64,000 nt of DNA, taken from the NCBI GenBank assembly GCA_964518955.1, contig CAZFHS010000012.1:60332-124331 (forward strand). Reading direction: 5' to 3'. How positions within the stretch are numbered: the first letter of the stretch is position 1; the number at the start of each line of letters is the position of its first letter. Both the position numbers and the translations under genes were made by a program. This document shows positions 1 through 9,594 of the stretch, piece by piece. This DNA comes from JBDGYW01 sp964518955. GTDB taxonomy: Bacteria; Gemmatimonadota; Gemmatimonadetes; Gemmatimonadales; GWC2-71-9. The notes beneath the pieces were generated by a model. It was not told the origin of the DNA and searched no databases. It saw nothing but the letters and a program-made list of their open reading frames with translations.

Positions 1-1
1 T

Positions 2-1786
2 GACGAGGTCCGCGACGCAGGATTGGTGGCGCTGATCACCAAGGGACATGGAAAAAGCAATCGCAGTCGCAGGATTGTGGGCATTACGCTCGCTGTCGAT
101 ACAGGAGCTGCGTGGTATTTCCCTCTGGACCACTCGCCGCCCGACGGCGAACTCGTAGCACACGAAGCGACCAAGAACCTCCCTGATCTTCGTGCCGAAG
201 AACTAGGGCCGCTGCTCAGTTTGTTGCAGGATGGGGCTATTCCCAAGGTCGGCCACGACATCAAGCGCGATGCACTTCTGTTGCGGAATGCCGGCGTCGA
301 GCTCGAGGGCGTGAAATTGGACACAATGTTGGCCAGCTTCGTGCTCGAACCGGGGCGTCGATCTCATGCTCTTGCAGAGATCGCGTTGGAGTATTTGGAT
401 GTCAGGCTGCAGCCGGTTTCTGAGCTCACGGGCAAAGGCAAGTCGGAGCGACCCTTTTCCGAAGTCGAATCGAAGGACGCTGCTGCTCTCTGCTGCGAAG
501 AGGCACGTGCGGTTCTCCAACTGTGTTCGTTTTTCGATAACAAGCTGGAAGACTCCGCCGCGCGCAGGTTGGTGGATGAAATAGAGATGCCACTGACGGC
601 AGTACTCGTCGATATGGAATGGCGAGGCATCACGATCGATTCGCCAAAACTGCTGGGCCTTGCCAACCGGTTCAGCCGCGAACTCGACGACCTGCGGGCC
701 GCTATCTTCGCCGCAGCGGGAACCGAATTCAACATCAACAGCACCCCCCAGCTACGGCACATCCTCTTCGAGAAACTGCAATTGCCGGTGATCAAGAAAA
801 CGAAAACCGGTGCATCTACTGACGCAGAGGTTCTCGGCCAATTGGCAGGGATGGGGTTCGACGTACCGCAACTCCTGCTAGAGTACCGGGAGTTGACGAA
901 ACTAAAGTCGACATACGTGGACGTTCTGCCTGCGAGCGTAAACACTTCTACGGGACGTGTACACACCACCTTCAACCAGACGGGAGCCGCGACCGGCAGG
1001 CTCTCATCATCGGATCCTAACTTGCAGAACATCCCGGTCAGGACCTCTCGTGGAGAGTTGATCAGAGAGTGTTTCGTGCCTGCCGAGGGAAGCAAGTTCA
1101 TAGTGGCTGATTACTCGCAAGTCGAGCTACGTGTGCTGGCGCACTTGTCCCACGACACCGCATTCATCGATGCGTTTCGGAGAGGCGGCGACATTCATCG
1201 GGAGACGGCAGCTGTGATCTTCGAGGTGCCGGTCGACGAAGTGACTTCGGAAATGCGCGCGCGCGCCAAAACGATCAACTTTGCCACGATTTATGGCCAG
1301 GGAGCATTCTCACTGGCCCGCCAGCTGGATATTCCGCAGGATGACGCGAGGGAGTTCATCGACCTCTACTTCGAACGGTTTTCCGGAGTGAGGAAATTCC
1401 TCGACGATACGATCGACGGTGCTAAACGGCTCGGCTTTGTGGAAACGCTTTTTGGAAGACGCAGGTACATCCCGGAACTCAACAACAAGAATTTCAACAT
1501 ACGTGCGTTCGGAGAGCGCACAGCCATGAACTCACCTGTTCAAGGCTCCGCGGCCGACATCATCAAGATTGCGATGACGAATCTGAATCTCGCTCTGAAA
1601 AAGTGCAGTTTCGAAGCAACGATGTTGCTTCAAGTCCACGACGAACTCGTATTGGAAGCGCCAACGGTGGAGCTCGAACGGGTAAGCGAGATGGTGCGGG
1701 AGAAGATGGAGGGAGCAGCATCATTGGATGTGCCTTTGGTTGTCGACATTGGAGTGGGCGACAATTGGCTGAACGCGAAATGCTGA
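2..1786 (+). CDS. polA: DNA polymerase I, 5'-truncated by the window edge
   Basis: This is the C-terminal 594 residues of a family A DNA polymerase, which fills gaps during excision repair and removes RNA primers. The frame is open from base 2, so the 5' nuclease domain lies outside the window; the TTG at 23 is internal. Residues to about 190 form the 3'-5' exonuclease-like fold (VGHDIKRDALLL, LDTMLASFVL). The polymerase part shows TGRLSSSDPNLQNIPVRT, motif A (ADYSQVELR), motif B (RARAKTINFATIYGQG) and motif C (VHDEL). The first exonuclease motif reads AVDTG, where active proofreading enzymes have D-x-E, so proofreading is probably lost, as in many non-enteric PolI proteins. The identity is secure; the loss of proofreading is inference. 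Confidence 0.96.
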   Translation, partial: DEVRDAGLVALITKGHGKSNRSRRIVGITLAVDTGAAWYFPLDHSPPDGELVAHEATKNLPDLRAEELGPLLSLLQDGAIPKVGHDIKRDALLLRNAGVELEGVKLDTMLASFVLEPGRRSHALAEIALEYLDVRLQPVSELTGKGKSERPFSEVESKDAAALCCEEARAVLQLCSFFDNKLEDSAARRLVDEIEMPLTAVLVDMEWRGITIDSPKLLGLANRFSRELDDLRAAIFAAAGTEFNINSTPQLRHILFEKLQLPVIKKTKTGASTDAEVLGQLAGMGFDVPQLLLEYRELTKLKSTYVDVLPASVNTSTGRVHTTFNQTGAATGRLSSSDPNLQNIPVRTSRGELIRECFVPAEGSKFIVADYSQVELRVLAHLSHDTAFIDAFRRGGDIHRETAAVIFEVPVDEVTSEMRARAKTINFATIYGQGAFSLARQLDIPQDDAREFIDLYFERFSGVRKFLDDTIDGAKRLGFVETLFGRRRYIPELNNKNFNIRAFGERTAMNSPVQGSAADIIKIAMTNLNLALKKCSFEATMLLQVHDELVLEAPTVELERVSEMVREKMEGAASLDVPLVVDIGVGDNWLNAKC

Positions 1787-1864
1787 TGAGGTTGCTGACG
1801 TGGCCTGAGTATTGCATTTTTTCTATATCGAAGACTGGGCAATGACCGGCTGCGAGAGGAATTC

Positions 1865-2251
1865 ATGCTGAACCGTAGAGGCATGACATTCGTTGAACTG
1901 CTGCTCGTATTCACGATCATCGGATTGCTTGCGGTGATCGCGATGCCGAGGCTGAAGCATGTGAAAGACCGAGCTTTGATCGCGACCATGAAACGTGATT
2001 TGCGCACCTTCGCAATGCATCAAGAATCCCACTACTACGACCGTGCATCCTATACCGACGATGTGAGTGCGTTGCAGGCTGCGGGATATTCTCCGAGTCG
2101 GGATGTTACGATCTCGGTAAATGAGGCGACCATTCTGGGCTGGTCGGCGACTGCAGACCATGCCGCGAGCACGGTTGAGTGCTACTTGTTCGTTGGGGAT
2201 GCTTCGCCGCTCGGAACAGCGACGGAAGAGGGCAGCTTGGAGTGTACTTAA
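1865..2251 (+). CDS. type IV pilin-like protein
   Basis: A 128-residue prepilin. It starts with a short basic leader (MLNRRG) that prepilin peptidase would cut after Gly6, leaving a mature N-terminus MTFVE with the conserved Glu5 and then a hydrophobic helix (LLLVFTIIGLLAVIAM). The C-terminal half has two cysteines near its end that may form the usual pilin loop. A GAGAGGA ribosome binding site lies five bases before the ATG. It resembles major pilins or pseudopilins (PilA/GspG class). No pilus assembly gene is nearby, so which system it joins cannot be told. Its stop overlaps the stop of the convergent MMPL gene by four bases. Confidence 0.85.
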   Translation: MLNRRGMTFVELLLVFTIIGLLAVIAMPRLKHVKDRALIATMKRDLRTFAMHQESHYYDRASYTDDVSALQAAGYSPSRDVTISVNEATILGWSATADHAASTVECYLFVGDASPLGTATEEGSLECT

Positions 2252-4494
2252 CTCCTCCTCACGCCCGGCCACCAATTCCAACTGCCCGCGATATGCATGA
2301 TGGCCGGGACTAGGACCATCCTGATCAACGTCGCGTCGAGAAATACGGCAACCGCCAGACCAAACCCCAGCTGCTGGGCCGCAAGTACTCGTGAGAAGCT
2401 GAACACCCCGAATACCACGATCATGATTGCCGCGGCGCTGGTAATGACAGACGCCGTTGCGGTGAGTCCCTGCATGGTGGCCTGGTCGTTCTGACCAGAC
2501 CGGTCGAACGCCTCCTTGATGCGTGACAACAGAAAGACCTCGTAGTCCATACTCAAACCGAAGACGATTGCAAACACGAGCACAGGAACCGCGACGTATA
2601 CTGCTTCTGTAGGTCCGTCGAGGCCGAACAGTCCTCCGCCAACGCCATTTTGAAACACCAAGACGGTGATCCCGAATGCGCCTGCGACCGAGAGACAGTT
2701 CATGATCACCGCCTTGATGGGAACCAAAACCGATCTGAACGCGATGAACAACATCACTGCCGTGGTGATGAGCACCAGGGCAATCACCAACGGGAACTGG
2801 CCGAGGAGTTCGTCCTGAAGGTCGACGCTGGATGCGGCAAACCCGCCCACCGCAATGTCTAACGAATCCAAACTTTCCATACCACCATGGACGAGAGAGC
2901 GAATCGATCGAGCCACATCCATTGAGCTCGTGAACGATGTGGTGTCGGCCAAGATAACGTCCATCAGTGTGGTGCGAGCATCAGTGGAGAGGTACGCCGA
3001 GTAGAATTCGGGCGAACGCGCACGCGCGGATTCCACGTTTCCGTAGAGCATGGTGTATCCGAGCGCCGACATGCCGGGCCGTATATCCACGACGCTCCGC
3101 ACCTCGGCCACGTGTGGGTCCGACCTGATCGAATCGGATAGCCGCATCAACGAGCGTACATACCGCGACCCGACTATGCGCTCTCCATCGGGTGCTTGTA
3201 GAACGATTCGCACCGGCTGCAGAGTGCCCCGGGCTCCCATCTGCTCCAGCGTTTCTACCCCGTCCGTAGATTCGGTGTTGGCAGGAAACCAATTCGAACG
3301 CGGCAGCCCGACTTTGATTTGTGCCAGAGGCCAAGTTATCAGAGCGATGGTGAAGCCGCCCAGTAATAGAGCCCGCCATGGATGACGTCCGAGCCACCGG
3401 GCCCATCGCTCCCACCCTGCAGGCGCATGGTACCACGCCAATCTGCGGGCGAGCCAACGCGGCTTGTCGATAGCACGTCCCATCAGGGAGAGCAGAGCCG
3501 GAAGAAATGTCACCGAAAGCAAAACGGCGGCTGTCACAACGAACAGTCCGCCGATTCCCACAGATCTCGTTTCCGTTGTCGGAGTGATCAGCAACGATGC
3601 GAATCCGACAGCCACGGTCAGTCCACTCGTCACCACTGCTCGCCCTGCCGTAGTTATCGTCCGCGCCGCCGCTGCCCGCGCACCGCGCCCTCTGTTCAAC
3701 TCTTCCCTGAAGCGGGTCACGATGAGAAGGGAATAGTCGATACCCACCGCGAGGCCGACCATCGAGACAATCGTGAGTACAAAGACAGACATCGGGTGGA
3801 ACCCGGCCGCGACGTTGACGAGCGCGAGGGCACAGGTTATAGCGAAGACTCCCACCACGAGTGGCAGAACTGCCGCTACTAATGCCCCAAATGCGAGTAT
3901 TAGGATGATGCCGGATACCGGCAGGGATTTGCGCTCGCCGGATCTCACATCTTCGGTGCTTACCGTGCGCACATCGTAGTCGAGCGCCGGGCCGCCGGTA
4001 ACATCGACTTCGAATTCACTTCCGGTTGGGAATGCCGCAACCGCTCCGTGCACCGCCAGCCTGAAGCCAGGCACTTCCGGGGTTGGATCGTGCAGCGAAT
4101 CGGCTCGAGCGGCGGCGATGATCAAGGTCGTTAGCCTGTCAGTGCTGACCAGACTCGAATCCGGAGTGTCGAGATACGAAACGACTCTCGTGATGTACGA
4201 TTCCGCCTCGGCCACAGTGGAAATAGCCTCGAGCAAATCTCGCGTTCGAGGGCTATCGATCGGAACGGGAGCGCGAACCGTTATTACGAAGAAATGGGAG
4301 ACAGGCTGCGGAAACGCCTCTTGAATGAGTCGTGTAGCGCGCTGCGCTTCGGAGTGGGAGAGCACTCCCCCCTCGACCTGAACCACATCGTCCACGTTTG
4401 CCGCACGAGGCAAAGCAAACGCAGCCACCACGACCCAAAACAGCAGGACGAAGGAGCGGAATCGAATGATAGAGCGCGCTGGAAGTGGAATCAC
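2248..4494 (-). CDS. MMPL/RND-family membrane transporter
   Basis: A 748-residue inner-membrane protein with the two-fold MMPL plan: one N-terminal transmembrane helix, an extracytoplasmic domain, a five-helix bundle, then the same again. The two halves carry matching motifs inside helices, VGIDYSLLIVTRF and GLSMDYEVFLLSR, with the aspartates used for proton coupling in this superfamily. Members export lipids, pigments or drugs; the substrate here is unknown. The start is GTG at 4494, giving a basic stretch before the first helix. It stands alone, divergent from the metalloprotease at 4678, with a 183-base intergenic region that should hold both promoters. Confidence 0.88.
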   Translation of the reverse strand: MIPLPARSIIRFRSFVLLFWVVVAAFALPRAANVDDVVQVEGGVLSHSEAQRATRLIQEAFPQPVSHFFVITVRAPVPIDSPRTRDLLEAISTVAEAESYITRVVSYLDTPDSSLVSTDRLTTLIIAAARADSLHDPTPEVPGFRLAVHGAVAAFPTGSEFEVDVTGGPALDYDVRTVSTEDVRSGERKSLPVSGIILILAFGALVAAVLPLVVGVFAITCALALVNVAAGFHPMSVFVLTIVSMVGLAVGIDYSLLIVTRFREELNRGRGARAAAARTITTAGRAVVTSGLTVAVGFASLLITPTTETRSVGIGGLFVVTAAVLLSVTFLPALLSLMGRAIDKPRWLARRLAWYHAPAGWERWARWLGRHPWRALLLGGFTIALITWPLAQIKVGLPRSNWFPANTESTDGVETLEQMGARGTLQPVRIVLQAPDGERIVGSRYVRSLMRLSDSIRSDPHVAEVRSVVDIRPGMSALGYTMLYGNVESARARSPEFYSAYLSTDARTTLMDVILADTTSFTSSMDVARSIRSLVHGGMESLDSLDIAVGGFAASSVDLQDELLGQFPLVIALVLITTAVMLFIAFRSVLVPIKAVIMNCLSVAGAFGITVLVFQNGVGGGLFGLDGPTEAVYVAVPVLVFAIVFGLSMDYEVFLLSRIKEAFDRSGQNDQATMQGLTATASVITSAAAIMIVVFGVFSFSRVLAAQQLGFGLAVAVFLDATLIRMVLVPAIMHIAGSWNWWPGVRRS

Positions 4495-4677
4495 GCCGAT
4501 CTCAGCCGCTGCTCGGCGCGGGCGTTTCTTACCCAGTTGTGGATGGAACCCTCCGGTCTACCGCTGTAATCGACGATTTCCTGACTTGCAGGGCCTGTAT
4601 GATAGGCGGGGGGGGCTCAGGATGCCAGGCGTGATCTCTGGTGGCGCGAAATTCCGGCACCTAGCGATATTGCGGAC

Positions 4678-5400
4678 ATGAGAATCTCGAGCACCGTAGC
4701 TGTTGCGGTTGTCGCGGTAGCAGCAATGCTGTTCGCGCTCAGCCGTAGCGGCAATGAGGCGGATGGAGACGCAAACTCGACGCAAACCGGAGCAGAAGCC
4801 TCATCGGCAAGTCTTGACAGCATCTCATCTCTACGGGCGGCCGTTCGAAAACGCATTTCGGAATCGAACACCTATCTGGGGCATGCGTTGGCTGAGGATG
4901 ACTCCGTGTTGAGGCGTTGGGAAGATCGAACAGTTCGCATGTTGACGGTTCACATCGGGTCGAATGCCACGGGGAGTGAGCACACCGGCTTGGACGCGTC
5001 GGCCCGGAGGGCGTTCAGCAGGTGGGAGCGAGTGGGGGCGATACCGGTGGCCTTTCGCACCGTGCGCGATTCTGCAAATGCAGAGGTCCACGTTCACTGG
5101 ATCCGTTCGTTCCCAGTCAACCGCAGCGGTCAGGCTGAAGTGTTTTGGGACGAAAACGGGTGGATACGGAAGGCGACGCTGACTTTGGCAACACGCGACC
5201 TTCACGGACGAGTTGTGCCGGCGAGCATGTTGTACACCGTGGCTCTGCACGAGATAGGGCACCTGTTGGGGCTAGGCCACTCGGATGATCCGAGTGACCT
5301 GATGTATCCGGTGACGACGGTGAGTGATTTGACCGGGCGCGATCGACGTTCGGCTCGGCTCCTTTACGCTCTCCCGGCCGGTTCGGTCAGAGATCCCTGA
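4678..5400 (+). CDS. secreted matrixin-type zinc metalloprotease
   Basis: A 240-residue protein with an N-terminal membrane or signal segment (about residues 5-22). Near the C-terminus is a complete metzincin zinc site, HEIGHLLGLGH at residues 191-201, followed by the Met-turn DLMYP at about 208-211. This is the M10 (matrixin) catalytic signature. The preceding residues fit the beta-sheet region of the fold (AEVHVHWI, YTVALHEIGH). It probably acts in the periplasm or outside the cell. No propeptide cysteine switch is evident. It ends two bases before the convergent M28 peptidase. Confidence 0.85.
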   Translation: MRISSTVAVAVVAVAAMLFALSRSGNEADGDANSTQTGAEASSASLDSISSLRAAVRKRISESNTYLGHALAEDDSVLRRWEDRTVRMLTVHIGSNATGSEHTGLDASARRAFSRWERVGAIPVAFRTVRDSANAEVHVHWIRSFPVNRSGQAEVFWDENGWIRKATLTLATRDLHGRVVPASMLYTVALHEIGHLLGLGHSDDPSDLMYPVTTVSDLTGRDRRSARLLYALPAGSVRDP

Positions 5401-5402
5401 GG

Positions 5403-6869
5403 CTACCAATAGATTCGCGCGTCCAGCCCACGCGCGATCAAGTACGCATACTCCGCGTATCGTTGAAGCCCCGCGAATGGAAAATCTGCCGTCCATTCGT
5501 CCTGCGGGTCGTGATAGTACCGCCACCTGTGACGTAGCGCATCAGAACTGTCAGGGCTCAGCCCTTCGTAAGCTCCTGGCCCGGGTTTGACAAACACCCC
5601 GGGAATTCCTTCCCGCACAAACGGGTAGTAATCGGAGTTTGCCGTGGCCGGTGAAGTCGTAACCTGCCAACCACGTGCCCGTGCTATTTCGAGTGCTAGT
5701 CCGCCGAGGCCGGTCGAATCAACCCCTGACAAGCTCCAATTCACCAGCAGCCCCGGAGGTGCGCCGGCGTCAATGTTGATGACTGCCTTGGTTTGCTCGA
5801 GTGGCCAGTAAGGGTGCGACACGTAGTAGTCGGACCCCAGCAGTCCTCGCTCCTCGCCCACAAGAAACAAAAACAGCATTGAATGGCGTGACGGATGATC
5901 TATGTCGAAGGCCATGGCTCGAGCGATACCCAGCAACATGGCCACGCCTGCCGCGTTGTCGGCGAAACCGTTGTACAAAGCGTCTCCCGCCGTGTCGCCT
6001 GGCTCGACGATGCCCAAATGGTCGTAGTGCGCGGTGAAGGCGATGACAGTGTCCGCCACCGGTGTCTCCGATCCTGGAAGCAGGCAAACCACATTTTGAG
6101 CAATCACCGATCTTCGTGACTGATTGATTTCGAAAGCGACTTCCAATCCCAATGGGCCAAGCGGCACATCGTTGCCCTGGAGAGCGCCTGCCACCAACGT
6201 TGCAGACAGGCGGGGACCTGCCAAAACCGACGGCAAGGACGGGATGAAGGAAGACACTACGGTAGTGTCCTCATGATACATCCGTGTGGGGCCGCGGCTG
6301 CCACGGTACATGCTGTAAACGCGTTCATCGGGCAATAAATGGATTACGCCCACCGCTCCTCGTTCCCTCAGCCTGTCGACGGCATCCGTTGTGATGCGCG
6401 GGCCCATTGCTACAGCCACTGCCCCCTCCATGTCCACTCCTTCGAGTTGCGTGGCTTCGATTCCTGAAGCGAGACCCACGTATACGGCTGAGCCTCGAAA
6501 TGCAGTCAGGGTGGTTCTTGCACCGACATTAGGTGTGAAGTCGGACGGGTATTCGAACTGCGCCTGCCTGCCGAGACGGGTCAACGTGAGTTTCGTGCCG
6601 TGCTCAATGGTGGCTTCTTCCAGCGCAACTGGTTGTGCAAATGTGCTACCCGCGGGAACGAGGCCCAGTTCTTTGCATTCGCTCATGATGTAAGCTGCGG
6701 CCAAATCCGCGCCGTCAGTACCAGTCGCGCGGCCCTCGAGCAGGTCGTGAGCCAAAAAGTATGTCTGGGCTCTCATGCTCAATGTGTCTATCGGCAGCTG
6801 AGCCCAGGTCGGATGGGCTAGAGCAGCGACCAATAAGGCGGTGGCCTGGGTGCAATTGAGGTTTCGCAT
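5403..6869 (-). CDS. secreted M28-family peptidase with a PA-like insert
   Basis: A 488-residue exported peptidase with a signal peptide ending near ALAHPTWAQ (residue 24). The M28 co-catalytic zinc ligands appear in order: His in TAHYDHLG, Asp in NGFADNAAGVA, the catalytic pair in VGEERGLLGSD, Asp in INIDAGAPPG and His in YYHDPQDEW. Residues of about 120-260 look like the protease-associated insert usual in secreted M28 aminopeptidases. It likely removes N-terminal residues from peptides in the periplasm or outside the cell. It is divergent from the serine hydrolase at 6938 across 68 bases. Confidence 0.9.
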   Translation of the reverse strand: MRNLNCTQATALLVAALAHPTWAQLPIDTLSMRAQTYFLAHDLLEGRATGTDGADLAAAYIMSECKELGLVPAGSTFAQPVALEEATIEHGTKLTLTRLGRQAQFEYPSDFTPNVGARTTLTAFRGSAVYVGLASGIEATQLEGVDMEGAVAVAMGPRITTDAVDRLRERGAVGVIHLLPDERVYSMYRGSRGPTRMYHEDTTVVSSFIPSLPSVLAGPRLSATLVAGALQGNDVPLGPLGLEVAFEINQSRRSVIAQNVVCLLPGSETPVADTVIAFTAHYDHLGIVEPGDTAGDALYNGFADNAAGVAMLLGIARAMAFDIDHPSRHSMLFLFLVGEERGLLGSDYYVSHPYWPLEQTKAVINIDAGAPPGLLVNWSLSGVDSTGLGGLALEIARARGWQVTTSPATANSDYYPFVREGIPGVFVKPGPGAYEGLSPDSSDALRHRWRYYHDPQDEWTADFPFAGLQRYAEYAYLIARGLDARIYW

Positions 6870-6899
6870 GGCACTCCCAATCCAGCGTGATAGTACATT

Positions 6900-6912
6900 T
6901 GATCCGGGATCA
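6900..6912. promoter_or_regulatory. palindrome between two divergent exported hydrolases
   Basis: TGATCC-G-GGATCA is a perfect inverted repeat with a one-base centre. It lies 31 bases upstream of the M28 gene and 25 bases upstream of the beta-lactamase-like gene, so a protein bound there could affect both promoters. Only its position suggests function. Confidence 0.25.
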
Positions 6913-6937
6913 TTAGAATAAACGCACGGAAACTCAG

Positions 6938-8083
6938 ATGCTGCTACTTGCTACGATTGCACTCATGGTTCAGACCGGTCCGGTCGCCCAAATCGACAAC
7001 GCCATTGTCGACGGCATCGAGGCCGGATCGTATCCTGGGGCAGTGGTGGTCGTGGGGACACGGGACATCATCCTCCACGCAAAGGGTTACGGGCATTTCT
7101 CGTGGTCGAGTGAGAGTCGAGTCCCCGAGGTAGACAGCACCGTCTGGGACCTCGCCTCTCTAACGAAAGTGGTTGCCACCACTCCATCGATCATGCGCCT
7201 GGTCGATCAGGGGAGGTTGAACCTCGACAGCCCGGTTCAAGCCTATCTACCAGGATTCGTTGGAGAGAACAAAGAGGTGGTGACTGTCCGCAACTTGCTC
7301 GAACATAGATCTGGTCTGCGTGCCTTCTTGCCTTTGAACGATAGAGCTGAAACCGCAGAGGAGGCCAAACAGCTCGTGTTGACCGAGCCGCTGCGATGGG
7401 CACCGCGCTCGCGGGTGGAATACAGCGACCTGAACGCTATGCTGCTCGGTTGGGTAGTCGAAAGCGTTTCAGGTATGTCGTTGGATGAGTTTTCGGAGAC
7501 ACATGTCTTCGCCGAGCTGGGCATGACGGAGACCAGATTCCGTCCGCCGAGGTCCATACGGCCTCGCATGGCGCCCGTGGGTCTTTGGAGAGGTCATGTC
7601 ATTGCAGGGGAACTCCACGACCAGAACGCCGTCCGTTTGGGAGAAGTGTCGGGACATGCCGGGTTATACAGCACTGGATCTGACCTCGTTCGGTATGCAC
7701 AGCTCTATTTGTCGGAGGGCCGCGACTCCCAGGGTCGCCAGTTCTTTCCCGTTGAGATCGTGACGGAGTTCATCGACAGGGGCCCGGGCAATCGTGCGTT
7801 GGGTTGGGAAGTACGGGATACCACTGACGAAGCAAATACGGGGACGCTGTTGTCGGAAAGGTCGTTTGGGCACGGTGGTTATACCGGCACCTCGATCTGG
7901 ATCGACCCAGAACGCGACCTCTTCGTAATCATCCTGACCAACCGCGTCTTTGCTCCGAGGACCAGACGCTCTATAACGGTTTTGAAAGGTGTTCGGGCTC
8001 GAGTGGCCGACGCCGCAGTGAGCCTTCGTTCGGTAGCTTGTTCCTCGGTGTTTCTGGCGGCGAAGACTAGGCGGTGGTGCTAA
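6938..8083 (+). CDS. serine hydrolase of the class C beta-lactamase / PBP fold
   Basis: A 381-residue exported protein (hydrophobic N-terminus MLLLATIALMVQ). The three active-site motifs are present: S-x-x-K as SLTK at residues 74-77, the tyrosine motif as YSD at 162-164 (usually Y-x-N), and HGG at 312-314 in place of KTG. This layout fits the beta-lactamase-related esterase/peptidase family (Pfam Beta-lactamase), whose members hydrolyse esters, amides or D-amino-acid peptides. Real antibiotic resistance cannot be claimed. The last 35 residues are basic and lack family similarity that I recognise. Confidence 0.85.
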   Translation: MLLLATIALMVQTGPVAQIDNAIVDGIEAGSYPGAVVVVGTRDIILHAKGYGHFSWSSESRVPEVDSTVWDLASLTKVVATTPSIMRLVDQGRLNLDSPVQAYLPGFVGENKEVVTVRNLLEHRSGLRAFLPLNDRAETAEEAKQLVLTEPLRWAPRSRVEYSDLNAMLLGWVVESVSGMSLDEFSETHVFAELGMTETRFRPPRSIRPRMAPVGLWRGHVIAGELHDQNAVRLGEVSGHAGLYSTGSDLVRYAQLYLSEGRDSQGRQFFPVEIVTEFIDRGPGNRALGWEVRDTTDEANTGTLLSERSFGHGGYTGTSIWIDPERDLFVIILTNRVFAPRTRRSITVLKGVRARVADAAVSLRSVACSSVFLAAKTRRWC

Positions 8084-8094
8084 TACGGCCCTGA

Positions 8095-9261
8095 TTACGA
8101 CTTGGGGGTTTTTACTGCCTCGAGTATTTCGCTTACTCCCAGCACAGATCTCTGCCATCGCCGCAATTCCGTAACGGCCTCGAGTTGTCCGGGTTCATCG
8201 GGCGCGGAGCGAGCCACAGCCTGCAACGTACCATTCGGGCAGAGCAATCCAGGCTCCATGTCAACCTCCTTGGCTCTGCTGTTGCGAAGTACCTTCAGAC
8301 GCTCCAACCTCTGATCGTATGAGTGATCGGACTCCGGCCGAGCTACTTTGCGCAGCTTTGGCAGGTCCTTGCCCGGGATAGCCATACCGTTTGCCACTGC
8401 TTCCAGGAGCTCCGCGCCATAGCGTTTTGCCGCGGAAGTCGGCACACCTTGTGTTCCGGACAGCCGCTTGAGATTTTTTGGAGCGGCGCGAGCAAGGCTC
8501 AGTAATGCGGAGTTGCCGAGAATGCGAAACGGAGCTCTGTCGAGCGACTCCGCCGTGGCTTCTCGCCACGCGTGAAGTTCTTTGAGAACAGCAAGTGAAC
8601 GACGCGGAAGAGCCTTCGCACCTTTGATGCGCATGTATGCGTTCTCTTCATCAGCAGGGGGATTCCAACGCCGGTTCTCCAGCAACGAAAACTCTTCTTC
8701 GGCCCATTCTAGGCGCCCCATGTGCTTCAGTCGATCCCTAAGGCGGTCTCGGAGAGGAAGCAAATACCGGGTATCGTCAGCGGCATATGCGGTCATCTCC
8801 GAAGGAAGCGGCCGCTGAGACCAATCGGCGCGTTGAAACTTCTTGTTGACCGTTACTTGAAAGTACTTGGCGAGTAGTGCGCCAAGCCCTACAGACTCCT
8901 CGCCAGCCAACTGAGCGGCAATCCTGGTGTCGAATACGCTGCTGGCGGTGAAACCGTAGTCGCGATTCAAGATGCGCAGATCGTAGTCAGCGTCGTGAAA
9001 CACCACTTCCACGGTGGGGTCGGCCAGAAGCCCACCAATTGGATTCAGATCGTCAACTGCAAGGGGGTCGACGAGCGCCAACTCGCTGTCGCTGGCCACC
9101 TGTACCAGATACACTCTGTCGACATAGCGATGGAATGATGCTGCCTCTGTGTCGATCGCCAGTCGGGGTCGAGTGGCTAGTTTCGCAGCGAGTGCAGACA
9201 ACGCCGCGGCGTCCGCGACCATCTGCGGTGGGTTGTTCCTAGGTCTTTGGGGCTTTGCCAC
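8095..9261 (-). CDS. rnd: ribonuclease D
   Basis: A 388-residue 3'-5' exoribonuclease that trims tRNA and other stable RNA precursors. The DEDDy residues are visible: D-x-E in AIDTEAASFH, Asp in FHDADYDLRIL, and the Tyr/Asp pair in AYAADDTRYLLPL. An HRDC domain follows at about residues 215-295 (AVLKELHAWREATAESLDRAPFRIL region). The called start is GTG at 9261 without a clear ribosome binding site. The ATG at 9222 (MVADAAALSAL) is an alternative with AGGA about twelve bases upstream. It is convergent with the serine hydrolase, 11 bases apart. Confidence 0.92.
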   Translation of the reverse strand: MAKPQRPRNNPPQMVADAAALSALAAKLATRPRLAIDTEAASFHRYVDRVYLVQVASDSELALVDPLAVDDLNPIGGLLADPTVEVVFHDADYDLRILNRDYGFTASSVFDTRIAAQLAGEESVGLGALLAKYFQVTVNKKFQRADWSQRPLPSEMTAYAADDTRYLLPLRDRLRDRLKHMGRLEWAEEEFSLLENRRWNPPADEENAYMRIKGAKALPRRSLAVLKELHAWREATAESLDRAPFRILGNSALLSLARAAPKNLKRLSGTQGVPTSAAKRYGAELLEAVANGMAIPGKDLPKLRKVARPESDHSYDQRLERLKVLRNSRAKEVDMEPGLLCPNGTLQAVARSAPDEPGQLEAVTELRRWQRSVLGVSEILEAVKTPKS

Positions 9262-9594
9262 AACCGAAACATCGCATGGAACGGAGCGATCGGAAAGCCG
9301 CTGTTCTGGTCGGGTCCCCGCGATTTAACTCCGGGCGGCCCAAGGACGCTCGGCGGGCATGTAGAAAACAGTAGCCAGTAATGTGGAAGAATTCGTAAAG
9401 TATTGAAAACAGATGACTTACAAAAGCGCCCAAAACGCCATTAACGCGTCAGCGTAACGTCATCGACGTGACAGTAGGGTTGTTCTTAAACGGCCCCTGT
9501 TACCGGTGGAAGCTATTGGGGTAAGCGTTTTAATCAGTTGTCCGGCGACGCTCGGTACCCTTAAGTTCCGTCGGCACAACACTGGATAGGCAAC
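9262..9594. other. 333-base intergenic region, divergent promoters expected
   Basis: The gap separates rnd (minus) from the thioesterase fusion (plus). I see no convincing ORF, tRNA or known RNA motif. An AT-richer section lies at about 9380-9450, and a weak inverted repeat (GTCATCGACGTGAC) at about 9460-9473. Both promoters should lie here, but I cannot place a good -35/-10 pair. Confidence 0.4.

Noticed and set aside
364..1101. 245-codon minus-strand ORF over polA
   Set aside because: Antisense to conserved polymerase motifs, with no recognisable fold.
4609..4616. G-run upstream of the matrixin gene as a phase-variation tract
   Set aside because: It is short, outside any reading frame, and not next to an obvious promoter element.
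6938..8083. beta-lactamase antibiotic resistance gene
   Set aside because: The YSD and HGG motifs and overall likeness fit the broad serine-hydrolase family; resistance cannot be inferred.
9262..9594. riboswitch or structured RNA in the rnd/thioesterase gap
   Set aside because: No known riboswitch core is visible and the weak inverted repeats do not form a clear structure.
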